A DNA stretch of 64,000 nucleotides from an uncultured Coriobacteriia bacterium (GCA_959608885.1 CAUHSG010000008.1:1-64000); one strand, 5' to 3'; shown: positions 18,471 through 26,653, counted from the stretch's first letter. The notes: generated by a model not told the origin, from the letters alone. Made by a program: numbers and translations.

Positions 18471-19397
18471 GTGGAGAACGCGTCCGCCTGCACGCTATGC
18501 CCACGTCGCTGTGCCATCGATAGGGCGCAGGCACGTGGCGTGTGCGGTGAGGGCAACGAGGTGCGCCTCGCACGTGCCGCATTGCATTTCTGGGAAGAGC
18601 CGCCCATCAGCGGCGAGTCGGGAAGCGGTACGGTGTTCTTCTCGGGTTGCCCGCTGCGCTGTGTCTACTGCCAGAACACGGACATCGCACGTGGCGAAAT
18701 AGGTCGCGAAGTCTCCATTGAGAGGCTTGCGCGCATCTTTCTTGAGCAGCAGGAACGCGGGGCCCTCAACATCAACCTCGTGACACCTACCCACTTCGCG
18801 ACGCAAATCAAGAAAGCACTCGATCTTGCCCGATCGGATACGCTCTCCGACACGCCGCTCGCGCTTCCCATCGTCTACAACACGAGCGGCTACGAACTGC
18901 CCGAGAACATCGTTGCGCTCAAGGACTACGTCGACGTCTTTCTCACTGACTTCAAGTACGCCTCATCCGAGCTCGCATATCGTTATTCCGCAGCTCCCGA
19001 CTATCCCGAAGCGGCCTCGAGAGCGCTCGACGCAATGTTCGAGCTCGTAGGCCCCCTAGTCTACGACGAGAACGAAAGAGGGGAGGAGCGCCTTGCTCGC
19101 GGTATTATCGTGCGACATCTTCTGCTGCCGGGGCATCTCGAGGATTCCAAGCATGTCATGGAGCTGCTTGCCGCCAAGTCCTATGTCGATGACATCATCG
19201 TGAGCATCATGAATCAGTTCACACCCGTGGCAAATGTCGCGCAGGACCATCCTGAGCTTTCCCGGGGCATTAGCGATGAGGAATATGACGAGCTCATTGA
19301 CTACGCCCTTGAATTAGGCATCGTAAATAGTTTTATCCAGGAAGGTGGCGCAGCTGACGAATCCTTCATCCCCGCTTTTGATTACGAGGGGGTGTAG
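18471..19397 (+). CDS. Radical SAM protein, pyruvate-formate-lyase-activase-like (PflX type)
   Basis: This 308-residue protein has an N-terminal cysteine pair (CTLCPRRC, residues 8-15) and then the radical SAM cluster motif CPLRCVYCQN around residues 60-70, giving C-x3-C-x2-C. The sequence matches the family annotated as putative PFL-activating enzyme or PflX, which is smaller and more divergent than true PflA. Its substrate is unknown. The start is GTG, six bases after the gatB stop, so it is probably expressed with gatCAB. The next gene starts two bases after its stop. No glycyl radical enzyme is seen in the window, so activation of one nearby cannot be claimed. Confidence 0.82.
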   Translation: MENASACTLCPRRCAIDRAQARGVCGEGNEVRLARAALHFWEEPPISGESGSGTVFFSGCPLRCVYCQNTDIARGEIGREVSIERLARIFLEQQERGALNINLVTPTHFATQIKKALDLARSDTLSDTPLALPIVYNTSGYELPENIVALKDYVDVFLTDFKYASSELAYRYSAAPDYPEAASRALDAMFELVGPLVYDENERGEERLARGIIVRHLLLPGHLEDSKHVMELLAAKSYVDDIIVSIMNQFTPVANVAQDHPELSRGISDEEYDELIDYALELGIVNSFIQEGGAADESFIPAFDYEGV

Positions 19398-19399
19398 CT

Positions 19400-20479
19400 G
19401 TGCGTCATGTTGATTTTCTTATCATCGGAGCTGGACTTGCAGGATCTACCTGCGCATATCTCTTGAAGCAAGCTGGTTGCGATGTCATGCTCATCGAACG
19501 TCTCGATGTGGAAACAAAGTCAAAGCTCTGCGCCGGCCTTGTCACACCACGCGCCATGTGCGAGTTGAATAATATATTCGACATAATACCTAATAATTTA
19601 TATAAATCCCAGTTCGGCGATATGCATTGTCTTGCAGCAGGTATCAGTGTCAACTTGCACGAGATTCAGATGCGTTGCGTCGAGCGTCGCGAGCTCGACC
19701 GGTTCGCGCTCGATGCATATCGCGATATTGGAGGGAAGCTGCTCGATCGTTTCCACGTGCGCTCAATTGATGTGGCAAATAAGCAGATAACTGGAATGCT
19801 CGATGAAAAGGATGAACATGCCTTCTCTTATGACACGCTCATCGGTGCTGATGGCGCCCTTTCCTTCGTGCGCAAGAAGCTTACGGGCAGTTCGCCTGAC
19901 GCAATACTCTCGCTCGAGACGACTGTCGCGAACACCGGCGCACCGCTCACCATGTGCTACGAGGACGGCTTCATCGGGTATTCCTGGTACGCTCCCTGTG
20001 GCGATGCTGCCAAACTCGGCTGCTGCGCTTACGTGGGGGAGCCCGATCTCGATGCTCGTCTGCGCACCTTCGCGACGCAGATGGACGTTAGCTACGACCG
20101 CCGCAGGGGCGCCTTCATCCCCACGGGAAGCGACGTTCTGCTCGAAAGGGACGGTGTCTACTTCCTGGGTGATGCGGCGAGCCTCATCGCGCCCCCTTCC
20201 GGGGAGGGTATCTACCATGCGCTGCATTCCGCGCGCATGCTTGCACATGCGCTCGTCAACAAGGCAAGCTACCGTACGCTCATGCAGCCTGTCGTTGCCG
20301 AGATACGGCGTCAGTACAAGCTGCGCAGCCTTTTCTTTGACACGCGTTTCATGCGTTGCGGTATCAAGCTTGCGAATGCCACACCCTATGGTGCCGAGCG
20401 CGCCGTGAAGTTCGCCCTCAGGCACTTCGCGGGATACGAGAAGAGGCCCGGACGATCCCGAGCCTCTTCGCTTGCATGA
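19400..20479 (+). CDS. FAD-dependent oxidoreductase, geranylgeranyl reductase family
   Basis: This 359-residue flavoprotein starts with the dinucleotide-binding motif (LIIGAGLAGSTCAYLL, residues 7-22) and has a second FAD contact in GDAASLIAPPSGEGIYHAL (about 255-273). That second motif is typical of geranylgeranyl reductase-like and menaquinone-modifying enzymes. A role in reducing isoprenoid chains of quinones or lipids is possible but unproven. The start is GTG two bases after the radical SAM stop. Bases 19565-19605 are strikingly AT-rich compared with the rest of the gene. The 3' end overlaps a terminator-like hairpin shared with the convergent symporter gene. Confidence 0.75.
   Translation: MRHVDFLIIGAGLAGSTCAYLLKQAGCDVMLIERLDVETKSKLCAGLVTPRAMCELNNIFDIIPNNLYKSQFGDMHCLAAGISVNLHEIQMRCVERRELDRFALDAYRDIGGKLLDRFHVRSIDVANKQITGMLDEKDEHAFSYDTLIGADGALSFVRKKLTGSSPDAILSLETTVANTGAPLTMCYEDGFIGYSWYAPCGDAAKLGCCAYVGEPDLDARLRTFATQMDVSYDRRRGAFIPTGSDVLLERDGVYFLGDAASLIAPPSGEGIYHALHSARMLAHALVNKASYRTLMQPVVAEIRRQYKLRSLFFDTRFMRCGIKLANATPYGAERAVKFALRHFAGYEKRPGRSRASSLA
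20441..20468. terminator. Hairpin at convergent gene ends
   Basis: AAGAGGC (20441-20447) pairs with GCCTCTT (20462-20468), extended inward with one mismatch to an 11-bp stem. It lies in the last codons of the FAD reductase gene and just beyond the stop of the convergent symporter gene, so it could end both transcripts. There is no strong T-tract on either strand. Confidence 0.5.
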
Positions 20480-20495
20480 TGCATGTCGCGCAAGG

Positions 20496-22136
20496 CTATT
20501 CGCGCTTCTCCTCGTCTTGCTCCTGGGCAAGAATTTCGATTTCCTCGACGTTGGCGCCTGCGACGATTTCACGTCGTTTGCTTGCCTTCTCGTCGGGCAT
20601 GGTCTCGAGCTCGGCATAGAGCTCGCGGTCGGTACCGGATTCGGGACTCGGTGGGTTGACTTCAAAGGGCACCGCCTTGGTGAAGAGGCTCACGACCGGC
20701 ACAATGATGATCGAGAGGATCATCGCGATAGCACCCGCGTTGATGGGGGAGGCGATGAGCGGCGTACCGACAAAGCCCATGATCATGTTCACGGTCGTCA
20801 GGCCCACGCCGACGATGAAACTCGTCCACACGGCGGCCTTGCTGATGCGCTTGCTGTACAGGCCCCACAGCATCGGGCCGAGGAAGGCGCCGGCCAAGGC
20901 ACCCCACGAGATGCCCATGAGCTGCGCAATCCAGGTAACGGAACTCTGGTACTGGAACACGGCGATGAGTGCCGAGATGGCCACGAAGACCACGAGCAGC
21001 ACGCGGATCCAGACGATCTGCCTCTTCTCGTTCATGTCCTTGACGATGTTGCCCTTGATGAGATCGAGCGTAAGCACCGAGCTCGACGTGAGCACGAGCG
21101 AGGACAGCGTGCTCATCGATGCTGAGAGAACGAGCACGATGACGAGGCCGATGAGAAGATCGGGTAGATTCGAAAGCATGGTCGGAATAATCGAATCGTA
21201 GACGGGTGTGCCATTGGCGGCGTAGGCGATCTGATCACCGAAGAGCTGGCCGAAGCCGCCGAGGAAGTAGCTGCCACCGGCGATGACGAAGGCGAAGATG
21301 GTGGAGATGATGGCACCTTGCTTGATAGCCGGGCCCGACTTGATGGCATAAAACTTCTGCACCATCTGCGGCAAGCCCCAGGTACCAAGCGATGTCAGGA
21401 TGACGACGCCCATCAAGTTGAGGAAGTCGGGACCGAGGAAGCTCGTGAAGGCGCCAAGTTGATCGGTGCCCGGTGCCTGGATCTGCGAGAGCTGGACGAC
21501 GGCTTCGGACAGTCCTCCCTGCGTTTGCAGGACCGCGATGATGACGGCCGTGATGCCGACGAGCATGACGATGCCCTGCAGAAAGTCGTTGACGACCGTG
21601 GCCATGTAACCGCCCAGCACGACGTATATGCAGGTCACGATGGCCATGCCGATGACGCACCACTCGTAGGGCACGCCAAATGCCATCGTGAACAGACGCG
21701 ACAGGCCATTGTAGACCGATGCGGTGTAGGGAATGAGAAACACGAAGATGATGGCAGCAGAGGCGATGCGCAGCCCCTTGCTCTTGTAGCGCTTGCCGAA
21801 GAACTCGGGCATGGTCGAGGCCTTGAGTCGCTGCGTGACCTCGCGCGTACGCGGACCGAGCACCCACCAGGCAAGCAAACTACCGATCACGGCGTTGCCG
21901 ATGCCTGCCCAGGTTGCGGCCATGCCGTACTTCCAGCCAAACTGGCCAGCGTAGCCGATGAACACGACGGCGCTGAAGTAGGCGGTGCCGTAGGCGAAGG
22001 CCGAAAGCCAGGGACCGACGTTACGACCACCGAGAATGAAGCCGTCAACATCGCGCGAGGCCGCACGGCGCGTGTAGATGCCGACGCCGACCGCGATGGC
22101 TATGAATATGATGATGAGTAGTATTTTGACGAACAT
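20496..22136 (-). CDS. Sodium:solute symporter family (SSS) transporter
   Basis: This 546-residue protein has about thirteen membrane helices and the SSS family layout. The early RDVDGFILGGRNVGPWLSAFAYG segment and the following GYAGQFGWKYG are conserved in PutP/PanF-type carriers. The C-terminal 45 residues are hydrophilic and acidic. The substrate could be proline, another amino acid or a carboxylate; the sequence does not decide. The ribosome-binding site is GAAGGAAAG upstream of the ATG. It is convergent with the FAD reductase gene and divergent from the VanZ gene, with about 300 bases of non-coding sequence upstream. Confidence 0.88.
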   Translation of the reverse strand: MFVKILLIIIFIAIAVGVGIYTRRAASRDVDGFILGGRNVGPWLSAFAYGTAYFSAVVFIGYAGQFGWKYGMAATWAGIGNAVIGSLLAWWVLGPRTREVTQRLKASTMPEFFGKRYKSKGLRIASAAIIFVFLIPYTASVYNGLSRLFTMAFGVPYEWCVIGMAIVTCIYVVLGGYMATVVNDFLQGIVMLVGITAVIIAVLQTQGGLSEAVVQLSQIQAPGTDQLGAFTSFLGPDFLNLMGVVILTSLGTWGLPQMVQKFYAIKSGPAIKQGAIISTIFAFVIAGGSYFLGGFGQLFGDQIAYAANGTPVYDSIIPTMLSNLPDLLIGLVIVLVLSASMSTLSSLVLTSSSVLTLDLIKGNIVKDMNEKRQIVWIRVLLVVFVAISALIAVFQYQSSVTWIAQLMGISWGALAGAFLGPMLWGLYSKRISKAAVWTSFIVGVGLTTVNMIMGFVGTPLIASPINAGAIAMILSIIIVPVVSLFTKAVPFEVNPPSPESGTDRELYAELETMPDEKASKRREIVAGANVEEIEILAQEQDEEKRE

Positions 22137-22482
22137 GCTCTTTCCTTCTCACGGTAGTACAACGAACAGGCGGAGGCGCACACGACAAGGACATCAAACG
22201 CACGCGTAGACATGGGGCGTCGGCACGTGCATCCCGCCGTGTGCTAGAGGTATCGATAATAGGAAAAGGTGGAGGCAAACGAGAGCGCACTGGCATGCAC
22301 GGGCGCGCCATGATGCTTCGCTGTGTTCGCTCGATCGTGCAATGGTCCTCCAAATCAGAATGCGAACACTATAGACCACTTTTGCACGCTGTAGTAGTAA
22401 ATTATTCGATTTTTTTGCATATCGGTGTTCGAAGGATATGATGAACGGCGTGAAACGGGCGTTTGATACGGGGAGGGATGAC
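22137..22482. other. Divergent intergenic region between SSS symporter and VanZ genes
   Basis: About 300 bases of non-coding sequence. A TATAGT hexamer on the minus strand (22369-22374) could be a -10 for the symporter, leaving a leader of about 230 bases. I could not match that leader to any riboswitch class. The right end is AT-rich (22390-22425) and would suit a promoter for the VanZ gene. No repeats of note. Confidence 0.4.
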
Positions 22483-23007
22483 ATGCGCGTTCTCAAGGTC
22501 GCGTTGAGCTCAGCTCTGACGCTCGCAATCATGGCGATCATTTTCTCCTTCTCTGCGCAGAGCGGGGGAGAGTCCGGTTCGTTGAGCAATGCAATCGCTC
22601 GTATGCTCGCCTTCGTCTTCATCGAAGGATTCGACGGCATGCCACCCGAGCAACAAGCGCAGCTCATCGTCCAGATGTCCTGGCCCATACGCAAGACCGC
22701 GCATGCGACGGAATACGCCTGTCTTGCCATATCGCTCGTCGTTACGTGTTGGCAGATTGCGGCATGGAGACACGAAACAAGGGAAGGAGCGAGGCTTTGC
22801 CCACGACGCATTCCCCTTGTGGGCATGACGGCGTTCGTCATTGCGGTGCTCTATGCGTGCAGCGACGAAATCCACCAGCTCTTCATCGACGGACGTGCGG
22901 GGCAAGTCGCCGACGTGCTTGTCGACGCCTCGGGTGCAGCAATTGGCTGTCTACTGATGTGCCTGCTCATGTGGCGATTCATGGCAAGGCGCGTCGCGCA
23001 GCGCTAA
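22483..23007 (+). CDS. VanZ-family membrane protein
   Basis: This small membrane protein has the VanZ-like pattern: an N-terminal helix, the motif RKTAHATEYACLA (histidine and glutamate of the family), then DEIHQLFIDGRAGQVADVLVDASGA near the C-terminus. Family function is poorly known; some members affect teicoplanin resistance or cell-envelope properties. I prefer the ATG at 22483 (174 residues) because GGGAGG lies six bases upstream. Two earlier ATGs at 22438 and 22441 follow an AAGGAT and would add 14-15 residues. It is convergent with the next symporter gene with 10 bases between stops. Confidence 0.8.
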   Translation: MRVLKVALSSALTLAIMAIIFSFSAQSGGESGSLSNAIARMLAFVFIEGFDGMPPEQQAQLIVQMSWPIRKTAHATEYACLAISLVVTCWQIAAWRHETREGARLCPRRIPLVGMTAFVIAVLYACSDEIHQLFIDGRAGQVADVLVDASGAAIGCLLMCLLMWRFMARRVAQR

Positions 23008-23017
23008 TGGCCAATCA

Positions 23018-24436
23018 TTATTTGGACATTATGACTGGTATGTTTTCATCCGTATGTTCATCTAGATGATTTTGATAGACATAATATCTAGTTTCTCGTG
23101 CTATCATGCCCGAGAGCAAGAGGATCATGATGATGTTGGGTAGGGCCATGAGCGCGTTTCCGATATCGGAAACGGTCCAGACGATATCGCCGACACCCAA
23201 TCCGCCGAGGATTCCCACGACGACGTAGATGACTTGATAGGGGACGATCGCGCGCTTGCCGAAGAGATAGGTGGCGCAGCGGTTCCCGTAGTAGCTCCAT
23301 CCCAGAATCGTCGAATAGGCAAAGCTCACCATGCCGATGACGAGCACCGGTGTGCCGACGTAGGGAATGGTGGCAAAGGCGGCATTCGCCAGATCGGCGC
23401 CAGCTTGCAGGGAACCGTCCATGACGATGTCGGGATGGGCGAGCATCGTCGAGACGAGGACGAGTCCCGTGATAAGGCATATCACAACTGTCGACCAGAA
23501 GGTACCGGTCGAGGCGATGAGTGCCTGGCGTGCGGGGTTACGGGTGCTCGCGGCCGCCGCAACGATGGGGGCCGTACCGAGGCCGGATTCGTTGGAAAAC
23601 AGCCCGCGGGCACATCCGTATTGCAAGGCGATCATGATGCCGCTGCCCACCGCGCCACCGAACGCCGCCTTGCTCGTGAACGCGCATTCGAGTATGAGCG
23701 AAAGCGTCTGGCCCAGGTACGGGGCGTTCGAGACGAGGATGATGAGGCAGCCTACCGTGTAGGCCGCAGCCATGAAGGGAACGAGCCTCTCGCAGACGCT
23801 CGTAATGGACTTTACGCCACCGAATATGACCACTGCAACGAACACCGCAATGATAAGCGATACAGCCCACTTGGGAATCATGGGAAAGTTCCCGCATATG
23901 ATGCCCGTCATCGCCGATGACTGGACAGCGGAGCCTGTTCCGAGCGTCGCGATGACGGCAAAGGCAGCAAAGAGAACGGCGCCGAGTTTGGCCCAGAAGG
24001 GAACAGAGCCGTCAGAACGTTTGAACGCGCGCTCCCAAGCGTACATGGCCCCGCCGAGCATCTGCCCGCGATGATCCTTGACGCGGTACTTGATGGCCGC
24101 GTAGACCTCGGTGTACTTGGTCGCGATCCCGAAGACGCCCGTGAGCCACATCCAGAAGACAGCGCCGGGACCACCGGCGATGATTGCGGTTGCTACACCA
24201 ACGATCGATCCGGTTCCGATGGTGCCCGCAAGAGCGGTGACTAATGCGCCAAACTGGGAGACATCACCTTCGCCTTCGTCATCTCGTTGCACGGAGAGTT
24301 TGATGGCGAGCGGCAACTTGCGTTGTATGAACCCCGTACGAATCGTGAGAAAGACATGCGTCCCGAGGAGGAGGCATATCATGACGGGACCCCAGACGAA
24401 GGCGTCTATCTGATTGAGGAGCGACGCAATGTCCAT
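23018..24436 (-). CDS. Sodium:alanine symporter family (AGCS) protein
   Basis: This 472-residue transporter has about ten to eleven membrane helices and AGCS family motifs: GTGSIVGVATAIIAGGPGAVFWMW near residues 75-95, and the RGLFSNESGLGTAPI motif around residue 275. Members import alanine or glycine with Na+. The gene is followed downstream by the convergent VanZ gene and preceded by 42 bases before the dut stop, so it may be read from its own promoter. Substrate assignment rests on the family only. Confidence 0.92.
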   Translation of the reverse strand: MDIASLLNQIDAFVWGPVMICLLLGTHVFLTIRTGFIQRKLPLAIKLSVQRDDEGEGDVSQFGALVTALAGTIGTGSIVGVATAIIAGGPGAVFWMWLTGVFGIATKYTEVYAAIKYRVKDHRGQMLGGAMYAWERAFKRSDGSVPFWAKLGAVLFAAFAVIATLGTGSAVQSSAMTGIICGNFPMIPKWAVSLIIAVFVAVVIFGGVKSITSVCERLVPFMAAAYTVGCLIILVSNAPYLGQTLSLILECAFTSKAAFGGAVGSGIMIALQYGCARGLFSNESGLGTAPIVAAAASTRNPARQALIASTGTFWSTVVICLITGLVLVSTMLAHPDIVMDGSLQAGADLANAAFATIPYVGTPVLVIGMVSFAYSTILGWSYYGNRCATYLFGKRAIVPYQVIYVVVGILGGLGVGDIVWTVSDIGNALMALPNIIMILLLSGMIARETRYYVYQNHLDEHTDENIPVIMSK

Positions 24437-24478
24437 AATATGATTAAGTTCCCATAAGATACATTATCAGACATTTAG

Positions 24479-24922
24479 CTATTTACCCGTGGAACCAAAG
24501 CCACCGGCAGACCGCTCGGTCTCGTCGAGCTCTTCGACTTCGAGGAGCTCGGCAATAGGAACTTCCTGAATGACGAGCTGGGCCACGCGATCGCCACGCT
24601 TGATGTTGATCGTATTGCGTGCGTCCGTATTGAGTCCAATGACGCCGATTTCACCGCGATACCCGCTGTCGATGAGCCCCGGTGTATTGACGATGGAAAA
24701 CCCCTGTTTGGCAGCCAAGCCACTACGTGGTTGCACGAAGCCCGCAAAGCCCTCAGGAATGGCGATGGCGATGCCCGTGGGTATCAAGACACGCTCGCCC
24801 GGTTTCAACTCGAAGTCGCCAGCAGCATACAAATCAAGTCCAGCATCGCCTGGATTCGCATATGCGGGCGTGGGCAACCCCTTGTCAAGTTTCTTGAGCT
24901 TGAGCACAATGTTCTTACTCAT
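24479..24922 (-). CDS. dut: dUTP diphosphatase
   Basis: This trimeric dUTPase (147 residues) removes dUTP and supplies dUMP. All five motifs are seen in order: NPGDAGLDL, QPRSGLAAKQG, the uracil-binding NTPGLIDSGYRGEI, KRGDRVAQLV and the C-terminal arm ERSAGGFGSTGK. The start is the ATG at 24922, which overlaps the last eight bases of nrdR. An open frame upstream is just nrdR in another frame. Overlap with nrdR implies coupled translation, so nucleotide-pool control and ribonucleotide reductase repression are linked. Confidence 0.95.
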   Translation of the reverse strand: MSKNIVLKLKKLDKGLPTPAYANPGDAGLDLYAAGDFELKPGERVLIPTGIAIAIPEGFAGFVQPRSGLAAKQGFSIVNTPGLIDSGYRGEIGVIGLNTDARNTINIKRGDRVAQLVIQEVPIAELLEVEELDETERSAGGFGSTGK

Positions 24923-25415
24923 CTTCCAACTCCCGAATATCGGAATCTGTCGCTGAATCGGCAACGCCTTCGGTTAGGACCTCGAGCTCCTCGCGCAACT
25001 CGTCGATGTCCTTGAAGTCCTTATAGACCGAGGCGAATCTAATATATGCGACCTTGTCTAAATCTACCAATCTTATGAGAACCTGATCGCCTAGCGAGGA
25101 AGACGGAATCGGTCCCCTGTACGTATTGCGAATATCGTTTTCGACCATGTCAACGAACGCCTCGAGCGTGTGGAGCGAGACATTGCGCTTGGCAGTTGCC
25201 GAAAGCAGACTCTTGAGCAATTTGGAGCGATCGAAAGGCTCGACATGGCCATCACGCTTGAGGACCATGATCGGCTCTTCTTCCCTTCTCTCGAAGGTTG
25301 TGAAGCGCGTGCCGCACTCGAGGCACTCGCGTCTGCGCTTAATGCTTGCTCCGTCATCAAATGAACGCGAATCGATTACCCGGGATTCTTTACAGCTGCA
25401 GTTTGGGCAAAGCAT
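24915..25415 (-). CDS. nrdR: Transcriptional repressor NrdR
   Basis: NrdR (166 residues) represses ribonucleotide reductase genes in response to dATP/ATP. The N-terminal zinc ribbon is complete (CPNC at residues 3-6 and CLECGTRF near residue 31), followed by the ATP-cone domain (KRDGHVEPFDRSKL onward). The ribosome-binding site AGGAGAACGG lies directly upstream of the ATG. The gene is preceded by a palindrome at 25426-25454 and an extended -10 element. The gene upstream in the same orientation is the LexA-controlled small membrane protein, so SOS read-through into nrdR-dut is possible. Confidence 0.96.
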   Translation of the reverse strand: MLCPNCSCKESRVIDSRSFDDGASIKRRRECLECGTRFTTFERREEEPIMVLKRDGHVEPFDRSKLLKSLLSATAKRNVSLHTLEAFVDMVENDIRNTYRGPIPSSSLGDQVLIRLVDLDKVAYIRFASVYKDFKDIDELREELEVLTEGVADSATDSDIRELEDE

Positions 25416-25425
25416 CCGTTCTCCT

Positions 25426-25463
25426 CACTTTACTGTCCATCAATAAGTAAAGTGATTCTAGCA
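25426..25463 (-). promoter_or_regulatory. Extended -10 promoter and palindrome ahead of nrdR
   Basis: On the minus strand an extended -10 (TGC TAGAAT, 25463-25455) is followed immediately by a 9-bp inverted repeat, CACTTTACT-N11-AGTAAAGTG (25426-25434 with 25446-25454). The repeat covers the expected transcription start and abuts the nrdR ribosome-binding site. Either an operator or a 5' stem-loop would fit. It does not resemble the known NrdR box. Confidence 0.5.
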
Positions 25464-25523
25464 GAGAACGTCTATGTTAAGACCGAGCTTACGACAGCGC
25501 CTGGCAGACAGATACGTGCCCTT

Positions 25524-25811
25524 TTATATGAACGAGAAGACGAACAAACCCACTATTGCGATGACGCAGGCAATTTGAGCGAAAAGACGTTCATGCGAGT
25601 CGGCAAGAAAAGTGCGTTGCACGCGCGCGTCAAGCAGATCTTGTACGTCAGAGTGGAAATCGTCCCCATGGAAATGCCCGAACATCTGGACGGCAAACTC
25701 TTCGAACAGCGACGAAGACTTCTTCTTCACGCCCTTGATGACGGTGAGATGAGGACATGTGCTGACAGGTACGAGCGCGGTTGCGGTTTGTGCATTGTGC
25801 GTGCTGTTCAT
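25524..25811 (-). CDS. LexA-controlled tail-anchored small protein, candidate SOS cell-division inhibitor
   Basis: This 95-residue protein has a hydrophilic N-terminal part (residues 1-78, with a Lys-rich stretch at 26-31 and several His residues) and a single hydrophobic segment at the very C-terminus (about 79-95), with no residues beyond it. It would be tail-anchored facing the cytoplasm. The ATG is preceded by a strong AGGAGGT ribosome-binding site five bases away. The promoter on the minus strand has a LexA box filling its spacer. The divergent position next to lexA is the place of SOS division inhibitors in other Gram-positives (yneA in Bacillus, divS in Corynebacterium), but I see no LysM domain or sequence likeness to those. 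Function is inferred from context only. Confidence 0.75.
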   Translation of the reverse strand: MNSTHNAQTATALVPVSTCPHLTVIKGVKKKSSSLFEEFAVQMFGHFHGDDFHSDVQDLLDARVQRTFLADSHERLFAQIACVIAIVGLFVFSFI

Positions 25812-25880
25812 GATCTACCTCCTTGCGGCTACGTTTGCTACGCCCCTGTTATATGCGATGCCTGTGACACGAAAACAAAG

Positions 25881-25894
25881 CGAACATACGTTCT
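25881..25894. promoter_or_regulatory. LexA (SOS) box 1
   Basis: CGAACATACGTTCT fits the Gram-positive SOS box (CGAACATATGTTCG type). It lies 7-20 bases downstream of the -10 of the small membrane protein gene, on its transcribed side. It begins exactly 28 bases before box 2. Confidence 0.85.
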
Positions 25895-25900
25895 GTATAC

Positions 25901-25928
25901 ATGATAACCGAACATATGTTTGATACAA
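25901..25928 (-). promoter_or_regulatory. Promoter of the small SOS gene
   Basis: On the minus strand TTGTAT (25928-25923) and TATCAT (25906-25901) are separated by 16 bases. The spacer coincides with LexA box 2, so bound LexA would block RNA polymerase directly. The recA promoter in this window has the same arrangement. Confidence 0.6.
25909..25922. promoter_or_regulatory. LexA (SOS) box 2
   Basis: CGAACATATGTTTG matches the SOS consensus except for one position in the last half-site. It fills the spacer between -35 and -10 of the small membrane protein promoter. Confidence 0.88.
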
Positions 25929-25936
25929 GAGAAAAA

Positions 25937-25950
25937 CGAACAAATGTTTG
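25937..25950. promoter_or_regulatory. LexA (SOS) box 3
   Basis: CGAACAAATGTTTG is a slightly weaker SOS box. It overlaps the first three bases of the -35 of the lexA promoter, as expected for autorepression. It begins exactly 28 bases after box 2. Confidence 0.82.
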
Positions 25951-25976
25951 TAATTTCTTCTCATATCGTCTAAACT
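25948..25976 (+). promoter_or_regulatory. lexA promoter
   Basis: TTGTAA (25948-25953) and TAAACT (25971-25976) are separated by 17 bases. LexA box 3 overlaps the -35. The predicted transcript would have a leader of about 20 bases before the lexA ATG at 26003. Confidence 0.55.
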
Positions 25977-26002
25977 TGTCACATCGAGTCCAGGAGGATG
26001 GT

Positions 26003-26653
26003 ATGGATAACGAGCAACTTTCTACACGTCAACAGCAAATACTCGACTACATTCGCAAGTGTATTGAGGTCAAGCACTATCCCCCATCCGTGCGCGAAAT
26101 CGGCCAGGCCATCGGTTTGTCCTCCCCCTCCACGGTTCACGCCCACCTCAATGCCCTTGAAGCCAAGGGATATATCAAACGCGACGGTGCCAAATCCCGC
26201 TCCATGGTTATCACGGGTGGCGATAGAAAGACCGCGGGCTCTTCATCTGCAAAAGCGCGCGAGGAATTCAACGGCCATTCCCTTGTAGAGCTTCCGCTTG
26301 TCGGTCGCGTCGCCGCCGGCACGCCCATCCTCGCCGAGCAAAACATCGAAGAGGAGGTTCCGCTGCCCACCTCGCTCTTCGGCGATCGCAATTCGTTCTT
26401 GCTCACCGTGCACGGCGATTCCATGATTAATGCCGGCATCTTCGATGGCGACACGCTTCTCGTGCGTGAGCAGAGCACGGCCGATAACGGCGATATCGTC
26501 GTAGCGATGGTCGATGATGGGGCAACGGTGAAGAGCTACTACAAGGAGAAGGACTGCATACGCTTGCAGCCGCACAACGATGCGATGGAGCCCATCTTCA
26601 CGCGCGATGCGCAGATTCTCGGCGTCGTCACGGGTTTGTTCAGAAGCTACTAG
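26003..26653 (+). CDS. lexA: LexA repressor
   Basis: LexA (216 residues) represses SOS genes until RecA filaments trigger its self-cleavage. It has the N-terminal winged helix (QQQILDYIRKCIEVKHYPPSVREIGQAIGL region, residues 8-37), the cleavage site Ala-Gly in VGRVAAGTPIL, the catalytic Ser in HGDSM and the Lys in the TVKSYYKE segment. The start is the ATG at 26003: AGGAGG lies just upstream, and an open frame reaching back to 25901 would run through the operator. Its stop shares four bases (CTAG) with the stop of the convergent hflX. Confidence 0.97.
   Translation: MDNEQLSTRQQQILDYIRKCIEVKHYPPSVREIGQAIGLSSPSTVHAHLNALEAKGYIKRDGAKSRSMVITGGDRKTAGSSSAKAREEFNGHSLVELPLVGRVAAGTPILAEQNIEEEVPLPTSLFGDRNSFLLTVHGDSMINAGIFDGDTLLVREQSTADNGDIVVAMVDDGATVKSYYKEKDCIRLQPHNDAMEPIFTRDAQILGVVTGLFRSY

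Noticed and set aside
22137..22437. Riboswitch in the symporter leader
   Set aside because: I compared the leader with the core motifs of the glycine, cobalamin, TPP, SAM and lysine classes from memory and found no match.
25452..25904. Plus-strand open frame (150 residues) opposite the small SOS gene
   Set aside because: It overlaps the minus-strand gene that has a strong ribosome-binding site and LexA-controlled promoter, and its own start has no ribosome-binding site; it also ends within the LexA operator region.
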